A stretch of DNA of 64,000 nt from Kribbella jejuensis (GCF_006715085.1 NZ_VFMM01000001.1:1426001-1490000), one strand, 5' to 3'. Positions 45,089 through 54,377 are shown, counted from the stretch's first letter. Numbers and translations: made by a program. The notes: generated from the sequence alone by a model not told the origin.

Positions 45089-46603
45089 TCAGCCGATGCC
45101 GGAAGTGGGGGTGCCGGAGGCCAGCCAGGTGCTGAGGAGACGGGCGCCGGCGCCGGTGGCGCCGGTCGAGTACTCGAAGTTGTCGGACGGGGACTCGGCG
45201 ATCGACGAGAGGTCGAGGTGGGCCCACGGGATGTCGCCGGCGAACGCCTTCAGGAACAGGGCGGCGGTGATCGAGCCGGGGCCCTTCGAGCTGTTCACGG
45301 AGTCCGCGATCGGCGTCGAGATCAGGTCCTCGTACTCGGCCGGCAGCGGCATCCGCCACAGCTCCTCGCCGGACACCCGGCCCGCGTCGGCAAGGTTGTC
45401 CGCGAGCGCGTCGTCGGTGGCGAACAGACCGCCGTAGAGCATCGCGCCCAGCGAGACCTTGATCGCGCCGGTCAGCGTGGCGATGTCCACCAGGACGTCC
45501 GGCTTGAGTTCCTGTACGGCGTACGCGAGGCCGTCGGCGAGGACGAGCCGGCCCTCGGCGTCGGTGTTCTTCACTTCGGTGGTGCGGCCGCCGAAGTGCC
45601 GGATCACGTCGTCCGGGCGGTACGCCGAACCCGACGGCATGTTCTCGGCCGCGCAGATCAGCCCGGTCACGCGGACGTTTACGTCGAGGTCGCGAAGCGC
45701 CGACATGGTCGCGATCACCGAGCCGCCGCCGGTCATGTCGCGCTTCATCGACACCATGCCCTCGCGCGGCTTCAGCGACAGGCCGCCGGTGTCGTACGTG
45801 ATGCCCTTGCCGACCAGCACGACGTACGGCGTGTTCTTGGTCGCGCCGGCCGGGGCGTAGTCGAGCCGGATGAACCGCGGCGGCCGAGTCGACCCGCTGC
45901 CGACCGCGAGGATGCCGCCGAACCCGTCGGCGGCGAGCTTCTTCTCGTCCCACACGGTCGCCACCAGGCCGCTCGCCGCGGCGACCTCGGTCGCGCGCGC
46001 GGCCAGCCAGGCCGGGTCCTTCTCGTTCGACGGGGTGATCGCGAACTGCCGGGCCAGCCAGCCGGTGCGCCCGATCACGATGCCGCGGTCGACCACGTCC
46101 TGCCGCGCGGCGTCGGACCCGTCGGTCAGCGTGACCGTGCCGACCGCGGGCAAGCCGCGGTCCACGGTCTTCTGCGTGTACGTGAACGAGCCGAGCACGA
46201 CGCCCTCGGCGAACGCCTGGAGCGCCGCGTCATCGATGCCCTCGGCAACGACGGTGGTGAGCTCGGTCTTGCCGCGGCCGAAGCGCGCGATCGCCGCACC
46301 GGCGTGTCGCAGGTCCTTGGCGCTGCCGTCCCCGGCACCGACGAGCAGCACCTCGGTCACGTCGCCGGTGAGCAGCGGGTAGGCCGCGGTGGCGCCGGCG
46401 GCCGGCGTGAAGCCGGTCTCGCGCTGCACCTCGAGCAGCCGGCCGAGGTCGACCCCGAGCCGGTCGGTCGCCTCCTTCGCCGCGGCCGGCAACTCGTCGC
46501 CGACGACGACCACCCAGGTCGAGGACCCGTGCACGGGCAGACCGGGCTGCCAGGCAACGATCGGAAGAGTGGGGAAAGGAGACGAACTGCTGCGGCGAGC
46601 CAC
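45089..46603 (-). CDS. pepA: leucyl aminopeptidase (M17)
   Basis: Cytosolic dinuclear-zinc aminopeptidase, 504 aa. The metal and catalytic residues are in VLVGKGITYDTGGLSLKP, MKRDMTGGG and the signature NTDAEGRLVLADGLAYA. The N-terminal macro-like domain (about 1-170) is complete. It ends 4 bp from the convergent aldo/keto reductase stop, and its promoter lies in the gap before the DUF3117 gene. Confidence 0.94.
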   Translation of the reverse strand: MARRSSSSPFPTLPIVAWQPGLPVHGSSTWVVVVGDELPAAAKEATDRLGVDLGRLLEVQRETGFTPAAGATAAYPLLTGDVTEVLLVGAGDGSAKDLRHAGAAIARFGRGKTELTTVVAEGIDDAALQAFAEGVVLGSFTYTQKTVDRGLPAVGTVTLTDGSDAARQDVVDRGIVIGRTGWLARQFAITPSNEKDPAWLAARATEVAAASGLVATVWDEKKLAADGFGGILAVGSGSTRPPRFIRLDYAPAGATKNTPYVVLVGKGITYDTGGLSLKPREGMVSMKRDMTGGGSVIATMSALRDLDVNVRVTGLICAAENMPSGSAYRPDDVIRHFGGRTTEVKNTDAEGRLVLADGLAYAVQELKPDVLVDIATLTGAIKVSLGAMLYGGLFATDDALADNLADAGRVSGEELWRMPLPAEYEDLISTPIADSVNSSKGPGSITAALFLKAFAGDIPWAHLDLSSIAESPSDNFEYSTGATGAGARLLSTWLASGTPTSGIG

Positions 46604-46660
46604 TAGGACGACCTCACTGTTTGATCAAATAGGGCAGTTTCGCGAACAGGCAAACCGTAA

Positions 46661-46701
46661 CGACCCCGGCCGGTGCCGCGAACGGGCACCCACCGGGGTC
46701 G
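46661..46701 (-). terminator. strong hairpin after the DUF3117 gene
   Basis: CGACCCCGG (46661-46669) pairs with CCGGGGTCG (46693-46701), and inside it GGTGCC (46672-46677) pairs with GGCACC (46685-46690), giving a long two-part stem. It lies 15 bp after the DUF3117 stop and 58 bp before the pepA start, so it should insulate pepA. No T-run is present. Confidence 0.75.
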
Positions 46702-46716
46702 CAATGACTGCTGTGA

Positions 46717-46884
46717 TCAGCCGACGACGGCCTTCAGTGCGTTGCCGAGCTCGGTCGCCTCGTCGGCGTTCAGCTCGACGACGAGCCGTCCGCCGCCCTC
46801 GAGCGGAACCCGCATCACGATCCCCCGGCCCTCCTTGGTGACCTCGAGCGGACCATCGCCCGTCCGCGGCTTCATCGCCGCCAT
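46717..46884 (-). CDS. DUF3117 small conserved protein
   Basis: A 55-aa protein of the DUF3117 family, almost invariant in actinobacteria: MAAMKPRTGDGPLEVTKEGR at the start, RVPLEGGGRLVVELNADEA in the middle. The ATG at 46884 has GAAAGGGG upstream; a longer in-frame extension is unlike the family. The function is unknown. Its counterpart Rv1211 lies between tag and glgA in M. tuberculosis, matching the backbone order here. Confidence 0.92.
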   Translation of the reverse strand: MAAMKPRTGDGPLEVTKEGRGIVMRVPLEGGGRLVVELNADEATELGNALKAVVG

Positions 46885-47061
46885 GCGCGCACCCCTTTCC
46901 GGTGTCGGTGTTGAGCGACGACACCGCGTGGGCGTTCCGTGGCCGGCGCCGTTGCGGTGATGCGCCGTCGGCGCGTATCGCAGTGTGTATCGGTGTGTCT
47001 CAGGACCTATTATTCCCGATCTCAGGCCAAGGCCGCGCACCATACGGCAGACTCGGGTCTT

Positions 47062-47880
47062 GTGCACGCCCGTTCAGCCCTTTTCGACCTGTACGGCGAC
47101 CACCTGCGCGCACGCGGTGCGCAGGCCCCGGTCGCGGCCCTCGTCCGGCTGCTCGCCCCGCTGGGCGTGCATCCGCCGGCCGTCCGGACCGCGGTGTCGC
47201 GGATGGTCCGGCAGGGCTGGCTGGAGCCGGTCCGCATCGAAGGACAGCCCGGATACGGACTGACGTCCCGGGCGCGTCGCCGGCTCGACGACGCGGCCGC
47301 CCGGATCTACCGGACCGCGCCGGACGGCACGCCGGTGGCAACGGGTTCGGAGGGCTCGGGCGACTGGGACCGGCACTGGCACCTGGGCATCCTCCGCGAG
47401 GTCCCGAACGCCCGCCGGCGCGAACAGCTGGCGAGCCAACTTTCCTTCCTGGGTTGGGCTCCGCTGTCCGACGGGGCCTGGGTCGGGCTGCGCAACGACG
47501 CCGAGGTTGACCAGATCCTCGGTATCGAGGGCATCGCCGCGGACCGCTTCCGGGCGCCGATCGACGAGAGCGCTCCGCAGTTCGCCCGGCGGGTCTGGAA
47601 GCTCGACGAACTCGGCGCGTCGTACGACGCCTGGCTGATCGAGGCGAAGGCTCTCGTCGACGCCGCCGGGGCAGACACCAGCGACGAGCAGGCGTTCGCC
47701 GTCCGGTCCCAACTCGTGCACGAATGGCGCAAGTTCCTGTTCCGCGATCCGGGGCTGCCCGACGAGCTGCTGCCGGCCGGCTGGTCGGGGACCAAGGCCG
47801 CCGCGTTCTTCGATTTCCACGCCGAACGACTGGGCCCCGCGGCCGGGCGTTTCGTCGACGAGTGCTTGACACAACACTGA
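47062..47880 (+). CDS. PaaX-family transcriptional regulator
   Basis: A 272-aa regulator from the GTG at 47062. The N-terminal winged helix (SALFDLYGDHLRA, LLAPLGVHPPAVRTAVSRMVRQGWLEP) and the long C-terminal domain (DRHWHLGILREVPNARRREQLASQLSFLGW; FRDPGLPDELLPAGWSGTKAAAFF) match PaaX, the repressor that senses phenylacetyl-CoA. The next gene, 32 bp on, is an enoyl-CoA hydratase, so CoA-thioester control is plausible; other paa genes are not in view. Confidence 0.9.
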   Translation: MHARSALFDLYGDHLRARGAQAPVAALVRLLAPLGVHPPAVRTAVSRMVRQGWLEPVRIEGQPGYGLTSRARRRLDDAAARIYRTAPDGTPVATGSEGSGDWDRHWHLGILREVPNARRREQLASQLSFLGWAPLSDGAWVGLRNDAEVDQILGIEGIAADRFRAPIDESAPQFARRVWKLDELGASYDAWLIEAKALVDAAGADTSDEQAFAVRSQLVHEWRKFLFRDPGLPDELLPAGWSGTKAAAFFDFHAERLGPAAGRFVDECLTQH

Positions 47881-47912
47881 AATTCTCACTGACCGTCAAG
47901 GAGCTGACCACG

Positions 47913-48707
47913 ATGAGTGATTCCGTCACGTACGCCGTATCGCCCGAGGGCGTCGCGACCGTCACCCTGAACCGGCCGGACGCGATGAACTCCCTCGACA
48001 CGCCGACCAAGGTGCTGCTCCGCGACACCGTCCAGGCAGCCGCGGACGATCCGGCCGTGCGGGTGGTCGTGCTGACCGGGACCGGGCGGGCGTTCTGCGT
48101 CGGGCAGGACCTGAAGGAACACATCGGGTTGCTCCAGGCAAACGACCAGGCCGCGCTGTGGAGCACGGTGCCGGACCACTACGCGCCGATCGCGCTGGCG
48201 CTCGCCGAGATGCCGAAGCCGGTCATTGCCGCGGTCAACGGCGTGGCGGCCGGTGCCGGCGCGTCGATGGCGTTCGCGTGCGACTTCCGGGTGGTCGCGG
48301 ACACGGCCGGCTTCAACCTCGCGTTCACCGGGATCGCGCTGTCCTGCGACACCGGCATCTCCTGGACACTGCCCCGCCTGATCGGCCACGCCAAGGCGCT
48401 CGAACTGCTGTACTTCCCGCGCACGATCCCGGCCGCCGAGGCGCTGGACCTCGGCCTGGCGTCGTCGGTCGTCCCTGCCGCCGACCTGGAGCAGACGGTC
48501 GGGGAACTGGCTCTCAAACTCGCGGCCGGTCCGACGGTGGCGTACGGCGCTGTACGCCGGTCGCTCGGGTACTCCGCGAGCCACACGCTGGCCGAATCGC
48601 TCGCCTTCGAGGCCGGCAAGATGCAGGAAACCGGAGCCACCGAGGACCACCAGAACGCGGTCGCCGCGTTCGTCGCGAAGCAGAAGCCGACCTTCAACGG
48701 GCGGTAA
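47913..48707 (+). CDS. enoyl-CoA hydratase/isomerase
   Basis: A crotonase-fold enzyme of 264 aa, similar in pattern to PaaG/PaaB-type isomerases. The ATG at 47913 has AAGGAG 9 bases upstream. The oxyanion motifs are VLTGTGRAFCVGQDLKEH and AAVNGVAAGAGASMAFACDF; the C-terminal helix and FVAKQKPTFNGR end are typical. It follows the PaaX-like gene and may act on 2-(1,2-epoxyphenyl)acetyl-CoA or a simple enoyl-CoA. Confidence 0.9.
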   Translation: MSDSVTYAVSPEGVATVTLNRPDAMNSLDTPTKVLLRDTVQAAADDPAVRVVVLTGTGRAFCVGQDLKEHIGLLQANDQAALWSTVPDHYAPIALALAEMPKPVIAAVNGVAAGAGASMAFACDFRVVADTAGFNLAFTGIALSCDTGISWTLPRLIGHAKALELLYFPRTIPAAEALDLGLASSVVPAADLEQTVGELALKLAAGPTVAYGAVRRSLGYSASHTLAESLAFEAGKMQETGATEDHQNAVAAFVAKQKPTFNGR

Positions 48708-48714
48708 CCAGGCC

Positions 48715-48742
48715 TTGTAATCGTTTACGTAAGCGATTACAA
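48715..48742. promoter_or_regulatory. 28-bp near-perfect palindrome before the esterase gene
   Basis: The arms TTGTAATCG and CGATTACAA are perfect inverse copies around TTTACGTAAG; only one base pair in 28 bp fails to match. It lies 8 bp upstream of the esterase GTG and 8 bp after the hydratase stop. It is much richer in A/T than its surroundings and has no loop, so an operator covering the start region is more likely than a terminator. Confidence 0.65.
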
Positions 48743-48750
48743 ACGCCTGT

Positions 48751-50817
48751 GTGAGGAAACTGCTGCTGCCTGCCCTGACCGCCGCCACGCTGGTCGGGAG
48801 TCTCGTCGTGCCCGGATCGAGCGCCGCCCCCGCGGCCGAACCCGGGGTGATCAAGTCCGCCGCCGTGCGTTCCACGACGCTCGGCGAGGACATCAACTAC
48901 AACGTCTACCTGCCCGCCGGGTACGACGAGTCCACTCGCCGCTACCCCGTCCTCTACCTGCTGCACGGCCGGGGCGACTCGATGAGTGCCTGGACGCAGG
49001 TGAAAAGCCGGCTCGACGAGCTGATCGGGAGCGGCGCGATCCCGCCGGCGATCGCGATCATGCCGGACGCGCCGTGGAGCAGCCGGGCGAGCTGGTACGT
49101 CGACTCGGCCTACACCGGGACCGATCCGGGCCGACCGGTCGAGACGGCGTTCGTCAAGGACCTCGTGCCGCAGATCGATGCGACGTACCGGACGATCGCC
49201 GACCGGACCGGTCGCGCGATCGCGGGCTACTCGATGGGCGGCGCGGGCGCGCTGCGGTACACGCTCGCACACCCGGACGTGTTCGGCGCCGGGATCGTGC
49301 TCAGCCCGGCGGTGTACTTCCCGTTGCCGCCGAGCGATTCCAGCACCCGCGATTTCGGTGCCTTCGGCAAGGGCAAGGACCCGTTCGTCGAGGCGACGTA
49401 CCTGAAGCTGAACTGGCCGGTGGCGCTGAAGTCGTTCGCGGCGAGCGGGCTGCAGTCGCACCTGTACATCGCGGTCGGCGACGACGAGTACAAGAACCCG
49501 AAGCCGATCGACGCCACGCACGACCTCGACTTCGAGGCGCACGTGGTCTACAACCAGGCGGCCCGGGTGCCGAACCTGACGTCGGAGTTCCGGGTCGTCG
49601 ACGGCGGGCACGACTGGGACGTCTGGGGGCCGACGTTCGCCGAGGGCGCGAAGTACGTGTTCCAGTACCTCGGGAAGCCGCCGGCCACACCGATGCAGGC
49701 CGACATCACCGGTACGCCGGGCGACGACCGCGCCGGCGGAATCGCGACCGATGCCTCGGGCAACGTTTACCAGGCGCTCGCCGGGACCGACGTGACTCTC
49801 AACAAGTACACGGCGGACGGCTCCCTGGCATGGACACGCTCGATCGCGTCGGGTGGCACCGATCGTGCGTACGGCGTGCAGGTCGACGCCGACGGGCACG
49901 TTGTGGTGACCGGGTACACCAACGGCGATCTCGACGGCGCACACGCCGGAAACTCCACGGACGATGCGTTCGTCGCGCAGTACGACGCGGACGGGAACCG
50001 GCGGTGGCTCACGCAGTTCGGCGTACCCGGGGTGGCGGATCGCAGCTACTCGCTGGCGGTTGACGGGACCGATGTGTACGTCGGCGGTTATACGAAAGGT
50101 GCGTTGGGCGGGGCGAACCAGGGCGACAAGGACGTGTTCGTCGCGCGGTTCGATGCCGACGGGAAGCAGGTGTGGTTGCGGCAGAACGGGACCGCGGGCG
50201 AGGACAAGGGCATGGCGATCGCGGTGTCGGGCGGTTCGGTCTACCTCGGTGGGATGACGAGCTCGGCCGGTGGGATCGACGGGCTGCTGGCGCGCTACTC
50301 GACCGCGGGTGATCCGGTGTGGACCAAGCAGGTCGGTACGGCCGAATCCGATGAGGTGTGGGGGCTCGCGGCGGATCCCGCGGGTGGCGTCTACCTGACC
50401 GGGTACACGGCCGGCGACTTCGCGCGGACGTTGATCGGCGACAAGGACATCGTCGTGGCTCGGGCGGACGCGGACGGCGTCCTGACGTGGCGGGACCAGT
50501 TCGGTACGAGCGGGAACGACAAGGGCGCTGCGATCGCTGTCGACGCCGGCGGTTCGGTGTACGTCGGCGGGTTCACCGACGGCGCGCTGGAGACGCCACT
50601 CGGGAAGTTCGACGGCGTGCTGGCGAAGTACTCACCGGATCACACGCGGACCTGGACACGCCAGTTCGGTACGCCGGACGACGACGCCGCGGACGCTTAC
50701 GCCGAAGCGAATCTGTACCTCACCACCACGACTGACGGCGCCCAGTTGAGCGGGCTGACCGGAACCGACGTGTTCCGGACCAGCTTCACCGCCGACGGCA
50801 CGAACAGGCACCCGTAG
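48751..50817 (+). CDS. secreted esterase fused to an SBBP-type beta-propeller
   Basis: An exported 688-aa protein from the GTG at 48751. The signal peptide ends near residue 28. An esterase D/CE1-like domain (about 35-310) has YLLHGRGDS, the nucleophile Ser161 in GYSMGGAG and a His in DGGHDWDVW. From about 320 to the end, about seven blades repeat the pattern D..GNVYVGGYT..DL-G...GD.DVFVARYDADG...W..QFGT, the SBBP propeller motif. The propeller may bind a polymer or the cell surface. A palindrome sits at the start. Confidence 0.9.
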   Translation: MRKLLLPALTAATLVGSLVVPGSSAAPAAEPGVIKSAAVRSTTLGEDINYNVYLPAGYDESTRRYPVLYLLHGRGDSMSAWTQVKSRLDELIGSGAIPPAIAIMPDAPWSSRASWYVDSAYTGTDPGRPVETAFVKDLVPQIDATYRTIADRTGRAIAGYSMGGAGALRYTLAHPDVFGAGIVLSPAVYFPLPPSDSSTRDFGAFGKGKDPFVEATYLKLNWPVALKSFAASGLQSHLYIAVGDDEYKNPKPIDATHDLDFEAHVVYNQAARVPNLTSEFRVVDGGHDWDVWGPTFAEGAKYVFQYLGKPPATPMQADITGTPGDDRAGGIATDASGNVYQALAGTDVTLNKYTADGSLAWTRSIASGGTDRAYGVQVDADGHVVVTGYTNGDLDGAHAGNSTDDAFVAQYDADGNRRWLTQFGVPGVADRSYSLAVDGTDVYVGGYTKGALGGANQGDKDVFVARFDADGKQVWLRQNGTAGEDKGMAIAVSGGSVYLGGMTSSAGGIDGLLARYSTAGDPVWTKQVGTAESDEVWGLAADPAGGVYLTGYTAGDFARTLIGDKDIVVARADADGVLTWRDQFGTSGNDKGAAIAVDAGGSVYVGGFTDGALETPLGKFDGVLAKYSPDHTRTWTRQFGTPDDDAADAYAEANLYLTTTTDGAQLSGLTGTDVFRTSFTADGTNRHP

Positions 50818-51008
50818 AACGTTTGGTGGGCTCCACGACCGCGTTCCGGCCGGGCGAGTCACGGCCGGACAACCACCTGACAGTCGGGGAGCCCGCTGAA
50901 CACCTCATCACGTTCCGTGCCCGGAGCACAACTCGTTCAGCCGTTTGTCTTTTGATTTCGGCAAAGAGCCTTATGCAGCTGCCTTTTGCAGATGCACGTG
51001 CACGAGAA

Positions 51009-51569
51009 CTACCGGGCGATACAGCTCTTCAAGTGGTCGTTCACGATGCCCGTGGCCTGCATCAACGCGTACGCCGTGGTGGGTCCGACGAAGACGAAAC
51101 CCTTCTTCTTCAGGGCCTTCGACATGGCAACCGACTCGGGTGTCGTGGCCGGTACGTCGGCCAGTGTCTTCGGGGCCTTGTGCTTGGCTGGCTGGAACGA
51201 CCACAGCAGCTCGGTGAACTCGCCGTCGGCCAGCTCGAGCAGGGCGCGCGCGTTCGCGATCGTGGCGTTGATCTTCAGCCGGTTGCGGACGATCCCGGTG
51301 TCGGCCATCAGCCGCTCGAAGTCCGCGTCGCCGTATGCCGCGATCACCTCGGGGTCGAAGAACGCGAACGCCTTCCGGAAGTTCTCCCGCTTGCGCAGGA
51401 TCGTGATCCAGGACAGCCCCGACTGGAACCCCTCGAGCGTCATCCGTTCGAACAGGCCGACGTCGTTGCGGATCTCCTTGCCCCACTCGTTGTCGTGGTA
51501 CTCGATGTACTCCGGCGCCGAGGTCGCCCACCCGCAGCGCGGCTGCCCGTCCGGGCCGACGACCGTCAC
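51009..51569 (-). CDS. tag: DNA-3-methyladenine glycosylase I
   Basis: Base-excision repair enzyme, 186 aa, that removes 3-methyladenine. Characteristic are the zinc and substrate residues in RCGWATSAPEYIEYHDNEWG, FERMTLEGFQSGLSWITILRKRE and KKKGFVFVGPTTAYALMQA. The C-terminal zinc ligand region is slightly changed (GIVNDHLKSCIAR). The stop codon of the upstream DivIVA-like gene overlaps its start by 4 bp. The position next to DivIVA-like and DUF3117 genes matches Rv1210. Confidence 0.93.
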   Translation of the reverse strand: MTVVGPDGQPRCGWATSAPEYIEYHDNEWGKEIRNDVGLFERMTLEGFQSGLSWITILRKRENFRKAFAFFDPEVIAAYGDADFERLMADTGIVRNRLKINATIANARALLELADGEFTELLWSFQPAKHKAPKTLADVPATTPESVAMSKALKKKGFVFVGPTTAYALMQATGIVNDHLKSCIAR

Positions 51570-52378
51570 TGCGCGTCCGGCGACGACTGCTCGGCCTTGG
51601 GTTGGCTGAGCCGGAGGCGGTCGTACTGCTGCGCGGGGGTCAACTTCGCGGGCGCGGGTTCTTCCGCTGCCGGCTGCTGGGCCGGCTGCTGGGTCGGCTG
51701 CGCTGGCGGCTGCTCGGCCGGCTCTGGCGGGGGCGGCGTACGGCGTGGGGTCACCGGCTGGGACCGGGCCTCGAGTACGGCGCGGGCCTCGGCCTGGAGG
51801 CGCTCGTACTCGTCCTGAGCGCGCTGAATCGCCCCAGGAAACTCCCGCGTCCGCGGCGCGTCCTCCTCGTCGTGCCTCCGGTCCACAGGCTCATCCGCAG
51901 CGTCCGCCGGCTCATCGGCCGCGGGCTCGGCCGCGGGCTCGACTGTGGGCTCGACTGTGGGCTCGACTGTGGGCTCGGCTGCCGGCTCCGGGAAGTCGCC
52001 GCCGACCAGAATCGGCGGCTGCATCCCGGTGTCCTCGAACTCGCCGTCGTCGTACGCCGCGGAGGTGAACCCGTGGCCCTCGGGCGACTCGACGATCGGC
52101 GCGACCGCCCGCTCCAGGTCGGCGATCCGGCGGTCGCGTTCGGCCACCTCGCGGGCGATCCGTTCGAGCAGCGTGTCGACCTCGTCCATCCGGTAGCCGC
52201 GCACCCCGACCGCGAACCGGGCACCCTCGATGTCGACCGACGTCAGCGCCTGCCGGGCCGGCACCGTCATGTCCGGCCGGTCGTCGTACGCCGTACCCAT
52301 GGCACCCCAACGACCCGAGGCCACGACAGCGACAGCCCCGATCAATAAGACGACGATCAGCCCGAAGAACCACATCAC
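51566..52378 (-). CDS. DivIVA-domain membrane protein with Pro/Glu-rich tail
   Basis: A 270-aa protein. A transmembrane helix (MWFFGLIVVLLIGAVAVVA, residues 2-20) precedes a short DivIVA-like segment (FAVGVRGYRMDEVDTLLERIAREVAERDRRIADLE, about 55-90, coiled coil). The tail is low complexity: Pro/Glu/Ala repeats, then a charged helix and a Pro-rich end. DivIVA segments mark curved membrane or pole sites; the exact role is unknown. It overlaps tag by 4 bp. The repeat at 51935-51970 codes part of the tail. Confidence 0.85.
   Translation of the reverse strand: MMWFFGLIVVLLIGAVAVVASGRWGAMGTAYDDRPDMTVPARQALTSVDIEGARFAVGVRGYRMDEVDTLLERIAREVAERDRRIADLERAVAPIVESPEGHGFTSAAYDDGEFEDTGMQPPILVGGDFPEPAAEPTVEPTVEPTVEPAAEPAADEPADAADEPVDRRHDEEDAPRTREFPGAIQRAQDEYERLQAEARAVLEARSQPVTPRRTPPPPEPAEQPPAQPTQQPAQQPAAEEPAPAKLTPAQQYDRLRLSQPKAEQSSPDAQ
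51935..51970. repeat. three tandem 12-bp units in the DivIVA-like gene
   Basis: GGGCTCGACTGT occurs three times head to tail, followed by a half unit. It encodes the repeated PTVE block of the tail, and copy number may vary between strains. Confidence 0.8.
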
Positions 52379-52429
52379 GGGTCCGATCGTGCCATGCCGC
52401 CCGAGTCAACCGCGAAGACGCCCAGCTTT

Positions 52430-53275
52430 TCAGCTCCCGTCGGAGCCGAGGCGGCGGGTTTCGGAGGCTTCCCCGGCCTCGTGGGCGGCGGCCTCGGCGG
52501 CCTCCTCCGCGGCGGCGTCGGCGAGTTCGCCGGCCTTGACGATGTAGCTGATCGCCTCGTCGACGTCGTCGGTGACGACGAACATGTCCAGGTCGGCGGC
52601 GGAGATCTTGCCGTCGGAGAGCATCGTGGTGCGCAGCCAGTCGACCAGGCCGCCCCAGTACGACGTACCGAACAGCACGACCGGGAACGACGTCACCTTG
52701 CGGGTCTGCGCCAGCGTGAGCGCCTCGAACAGCTCGTCGAGCGTGCCGAACCCGCCCGGCATCACGACGAAGCCCTGGGCGTACTTCACGAACATCGTCT
52801 TGCGGGTGAAGAAGTACCGGAAGTTCATCCCGATGTCGACCCAGTCGTTCATGCCGTTCTCGAACGGCAGCTCGATGCCGAGCCCGACCGACACGCCGCC
52901 GGCCTCGGAGGCGCCCTTGTTCGCCGCCTCCATCACGCCCGGCCCGCCGCCGGTGATCACGGCGTACCCCGCCTGGACCAGCTTCCGCCCGAACTCCTCG
53001 GCGGCCGCGTACATCGGGTCGTCGACCTTGGTCCGGGCGGACCCGAACACGCTGATCGCCGAGCCGAGCTCGGCCAGCATGCCGAACCCCTCGATGAACT
53101 CCGACTGGATCCGCAGCACCCGCCACGGGTCCGTGTGCACCCAGTCCGACGGGCCGCGGCTGTCCAGCAGCCGCTGCTCGGAGGTGGAGTGCTGCACCTG
53201 CTTGCGGCGCATCACGATCGGCCCGCGCTGCTGCTGGCCGACCGGGCGGTCGGGGTGGATCGATGGTTCTGACAT
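52430..53275 (-). CDS. LOG-family Rossmann protein (TIGR00730)
   Basis: A 281-aa nucleotide 5'-monophosphate phosphoribohydrolase-type protein. The LOG signatures are GGGPGVMEAANKGASEAGG and the catalytic PGGFGTLDELFEALT; a longer N-terminus (VMRRKQVQHSTSEQRLLDSRG) and an Ala/Glu-rich tail flank them. Relatives release free cytokinin bases or other nucleobases from their nucleotides. It lies between dapE and the DivIVA-like gene; the M. tuberculosis counterpart is Rv1205. Confidence 0.92.
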   Translation of the reverse strand: MSEPSIHPDRPVGQQQRGPIVMRRKQVQHSTSEQRLLDSRGPSDWVHTDPWRVLRIQSEFIEGFGMLAELGSAISVFGSARTKVDDPMYAAAEEFGRKLVQAGYAVITGGGPGVMEAANKGASEAGGVSVGLGIELPFENGMNDWVDIGMNFRYFFTRKTMFVKYAQGFVVMPGGFGTLDELFEALTLAQTRKVTSFPVVLFGTSYWGGLVDWLRTTMLSDGKISAADLDMFVVTDDVDEAISYIVKAGELADAAAEEAAEAAAHEAGEASETRRLGSDGS

Positions 53276-53312
53276 GCTTCCAGGTTATTGCCTGAGCGGT
53301 AACCGGGCCCGC

Positions 53313-54377
53313 TTACGCGCGGTCTGTCAACCAAGTCCTCAGCCGCTGTTCACACAGCTCGATCTCGGCCTCGGGCACGAACTCGTCCTGCTTGTGCGCG
53401 TACAGCGGGTCGCCCGGCCCGTAGTTGACCGCCGGTACGCCGAGCAGCGTGAACCGCGCCACGTCCGTCCACCCGAACTTCGGCTGCGGTTCCCCGCCGA
53501 CGACCTGCAGGAACGCCGCCGCGGCCGGCCGCTCCAGCCCGGGCAGCCCGCCGGGCGCCGAGTCCGTGACGACCACGTCGTACCCCTCGAAGACCTCCCG
53601 CAGGTGCGCCTCGGCCTCCGCCTCGGACCGGTTCGGCGCGAACCGGTAGTTGATCGTCACCGTGCACAGGTCCGGTACGACGTTCCCGGCGACGCCGCCG
53701 GTGATCGCGACCGCGTTCAGGCCCTCGCGGTACTCGAGCCCGTCGATCGGTACCCGGCGCGGCTGGTAGGCCTGGAGCCGCGCGAGTACGTCGCCCGCGG
53801 CGTGGATCGCGTTGCTGCCCATCCACGAGCGGGCCGAGTGCGCCCGCTCGCCGCGGGTGGTCACCTCGATCCGCATCGTGCCCTGGCAGCCGGCCTCGAC
53901 GACCGCGTTCGACGGTTCCATCACGACCGCGAACACGCCTTCGAGCAGCTCGGGGTTGGAGCGGGTCAGCTTGAACAGACCGTTGCGCTCGGCCTCGATC
54001 TCCTCGCAGTCGTAGAACACGTACGTGACGTCCCGGTTCGGCTCGTCGAGGGTCGCGGCCAGGCGGAGCGCGACCGCCACACCGCCCTTCATGTCGCAGG
54101 CGCCGAGGCCGTGGATCAGGCCGTCGGCGCGGCGGGCCGGGAGGTTGTCGTTCAGCGGGACCGTGTCGAGGTGACCGGCCAGCACGACCCGCTCGGCACA
54201 CCCGAGATCGGTGCGCGCGACGACGGTGTTGCCGTGCCGGAACACCTTCAGGTGCGGGTACGCCGAGAGCGCCTTCTCCACCTTGTCCGCGAGCTTCTCC
54301 TCGGTACCGCTCACCGAGGAGATGTTGACGAGCTGCTCGGTCAGGTCGGACGCCGACGCGGTCAGATCCAGCTTCAT
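53313..54377 (-). CDS. dapE: succinyl-diaminopimelate desuccinylase
   Basis: A 354-aa M20 metallohydrolase that makes LL-diaminopimelate for lysine and peptidoglycan. The metal ligands are in LAGHLDTVPL and GLGACDMKGGVAVAL, the catalytic Glu in FYDCEEIEAERNGL, and VVMEPSNAVVEAGCQG follows. The ATG at 54377 overlaps the stop of the VOC gene (ATGA); a longer frame upstream is a shadow. The order dapE then LOG matches M. tuberculosis Rv1202 to Rv1205. Confidence 0.93.
   Translation of the reverse strand: MKLDLTASASDLTEQLVNISSVSGTEEKLADKVEKALSAYPHLKVFRHGNTVVARTDLGCAERVVLAGHLDTVPLNDNLPARRADGLIHGLGACDMKGGVAVALRLAATLDEPNRDVTYVFYDCEEIEAERNGLFKLTRSNPELLEGVFAVVMEPSNAVVEAGCQGTMRIEVTTRGERAHSARSWMGSNAIHAAGDVLARLQAYQPRRVPIDGLEYREGLNAVAITGGVAGNVVPDLCTVTINYRFAPNRSEAEAEAHLREVFEGYDVVVTDSAPGGLPGLERPAAAAFLQVVGGEPQPKFGWTDVARFTLLGVPAVNYGPGDPLYAHKQDEFVPEAEIELCEQRLRTWLTDRA

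Noticed and set aside
50945-51217. Open frame near the tag 3' end
   Set aside because: Low-complexity, antisense to tag, with no start signal.
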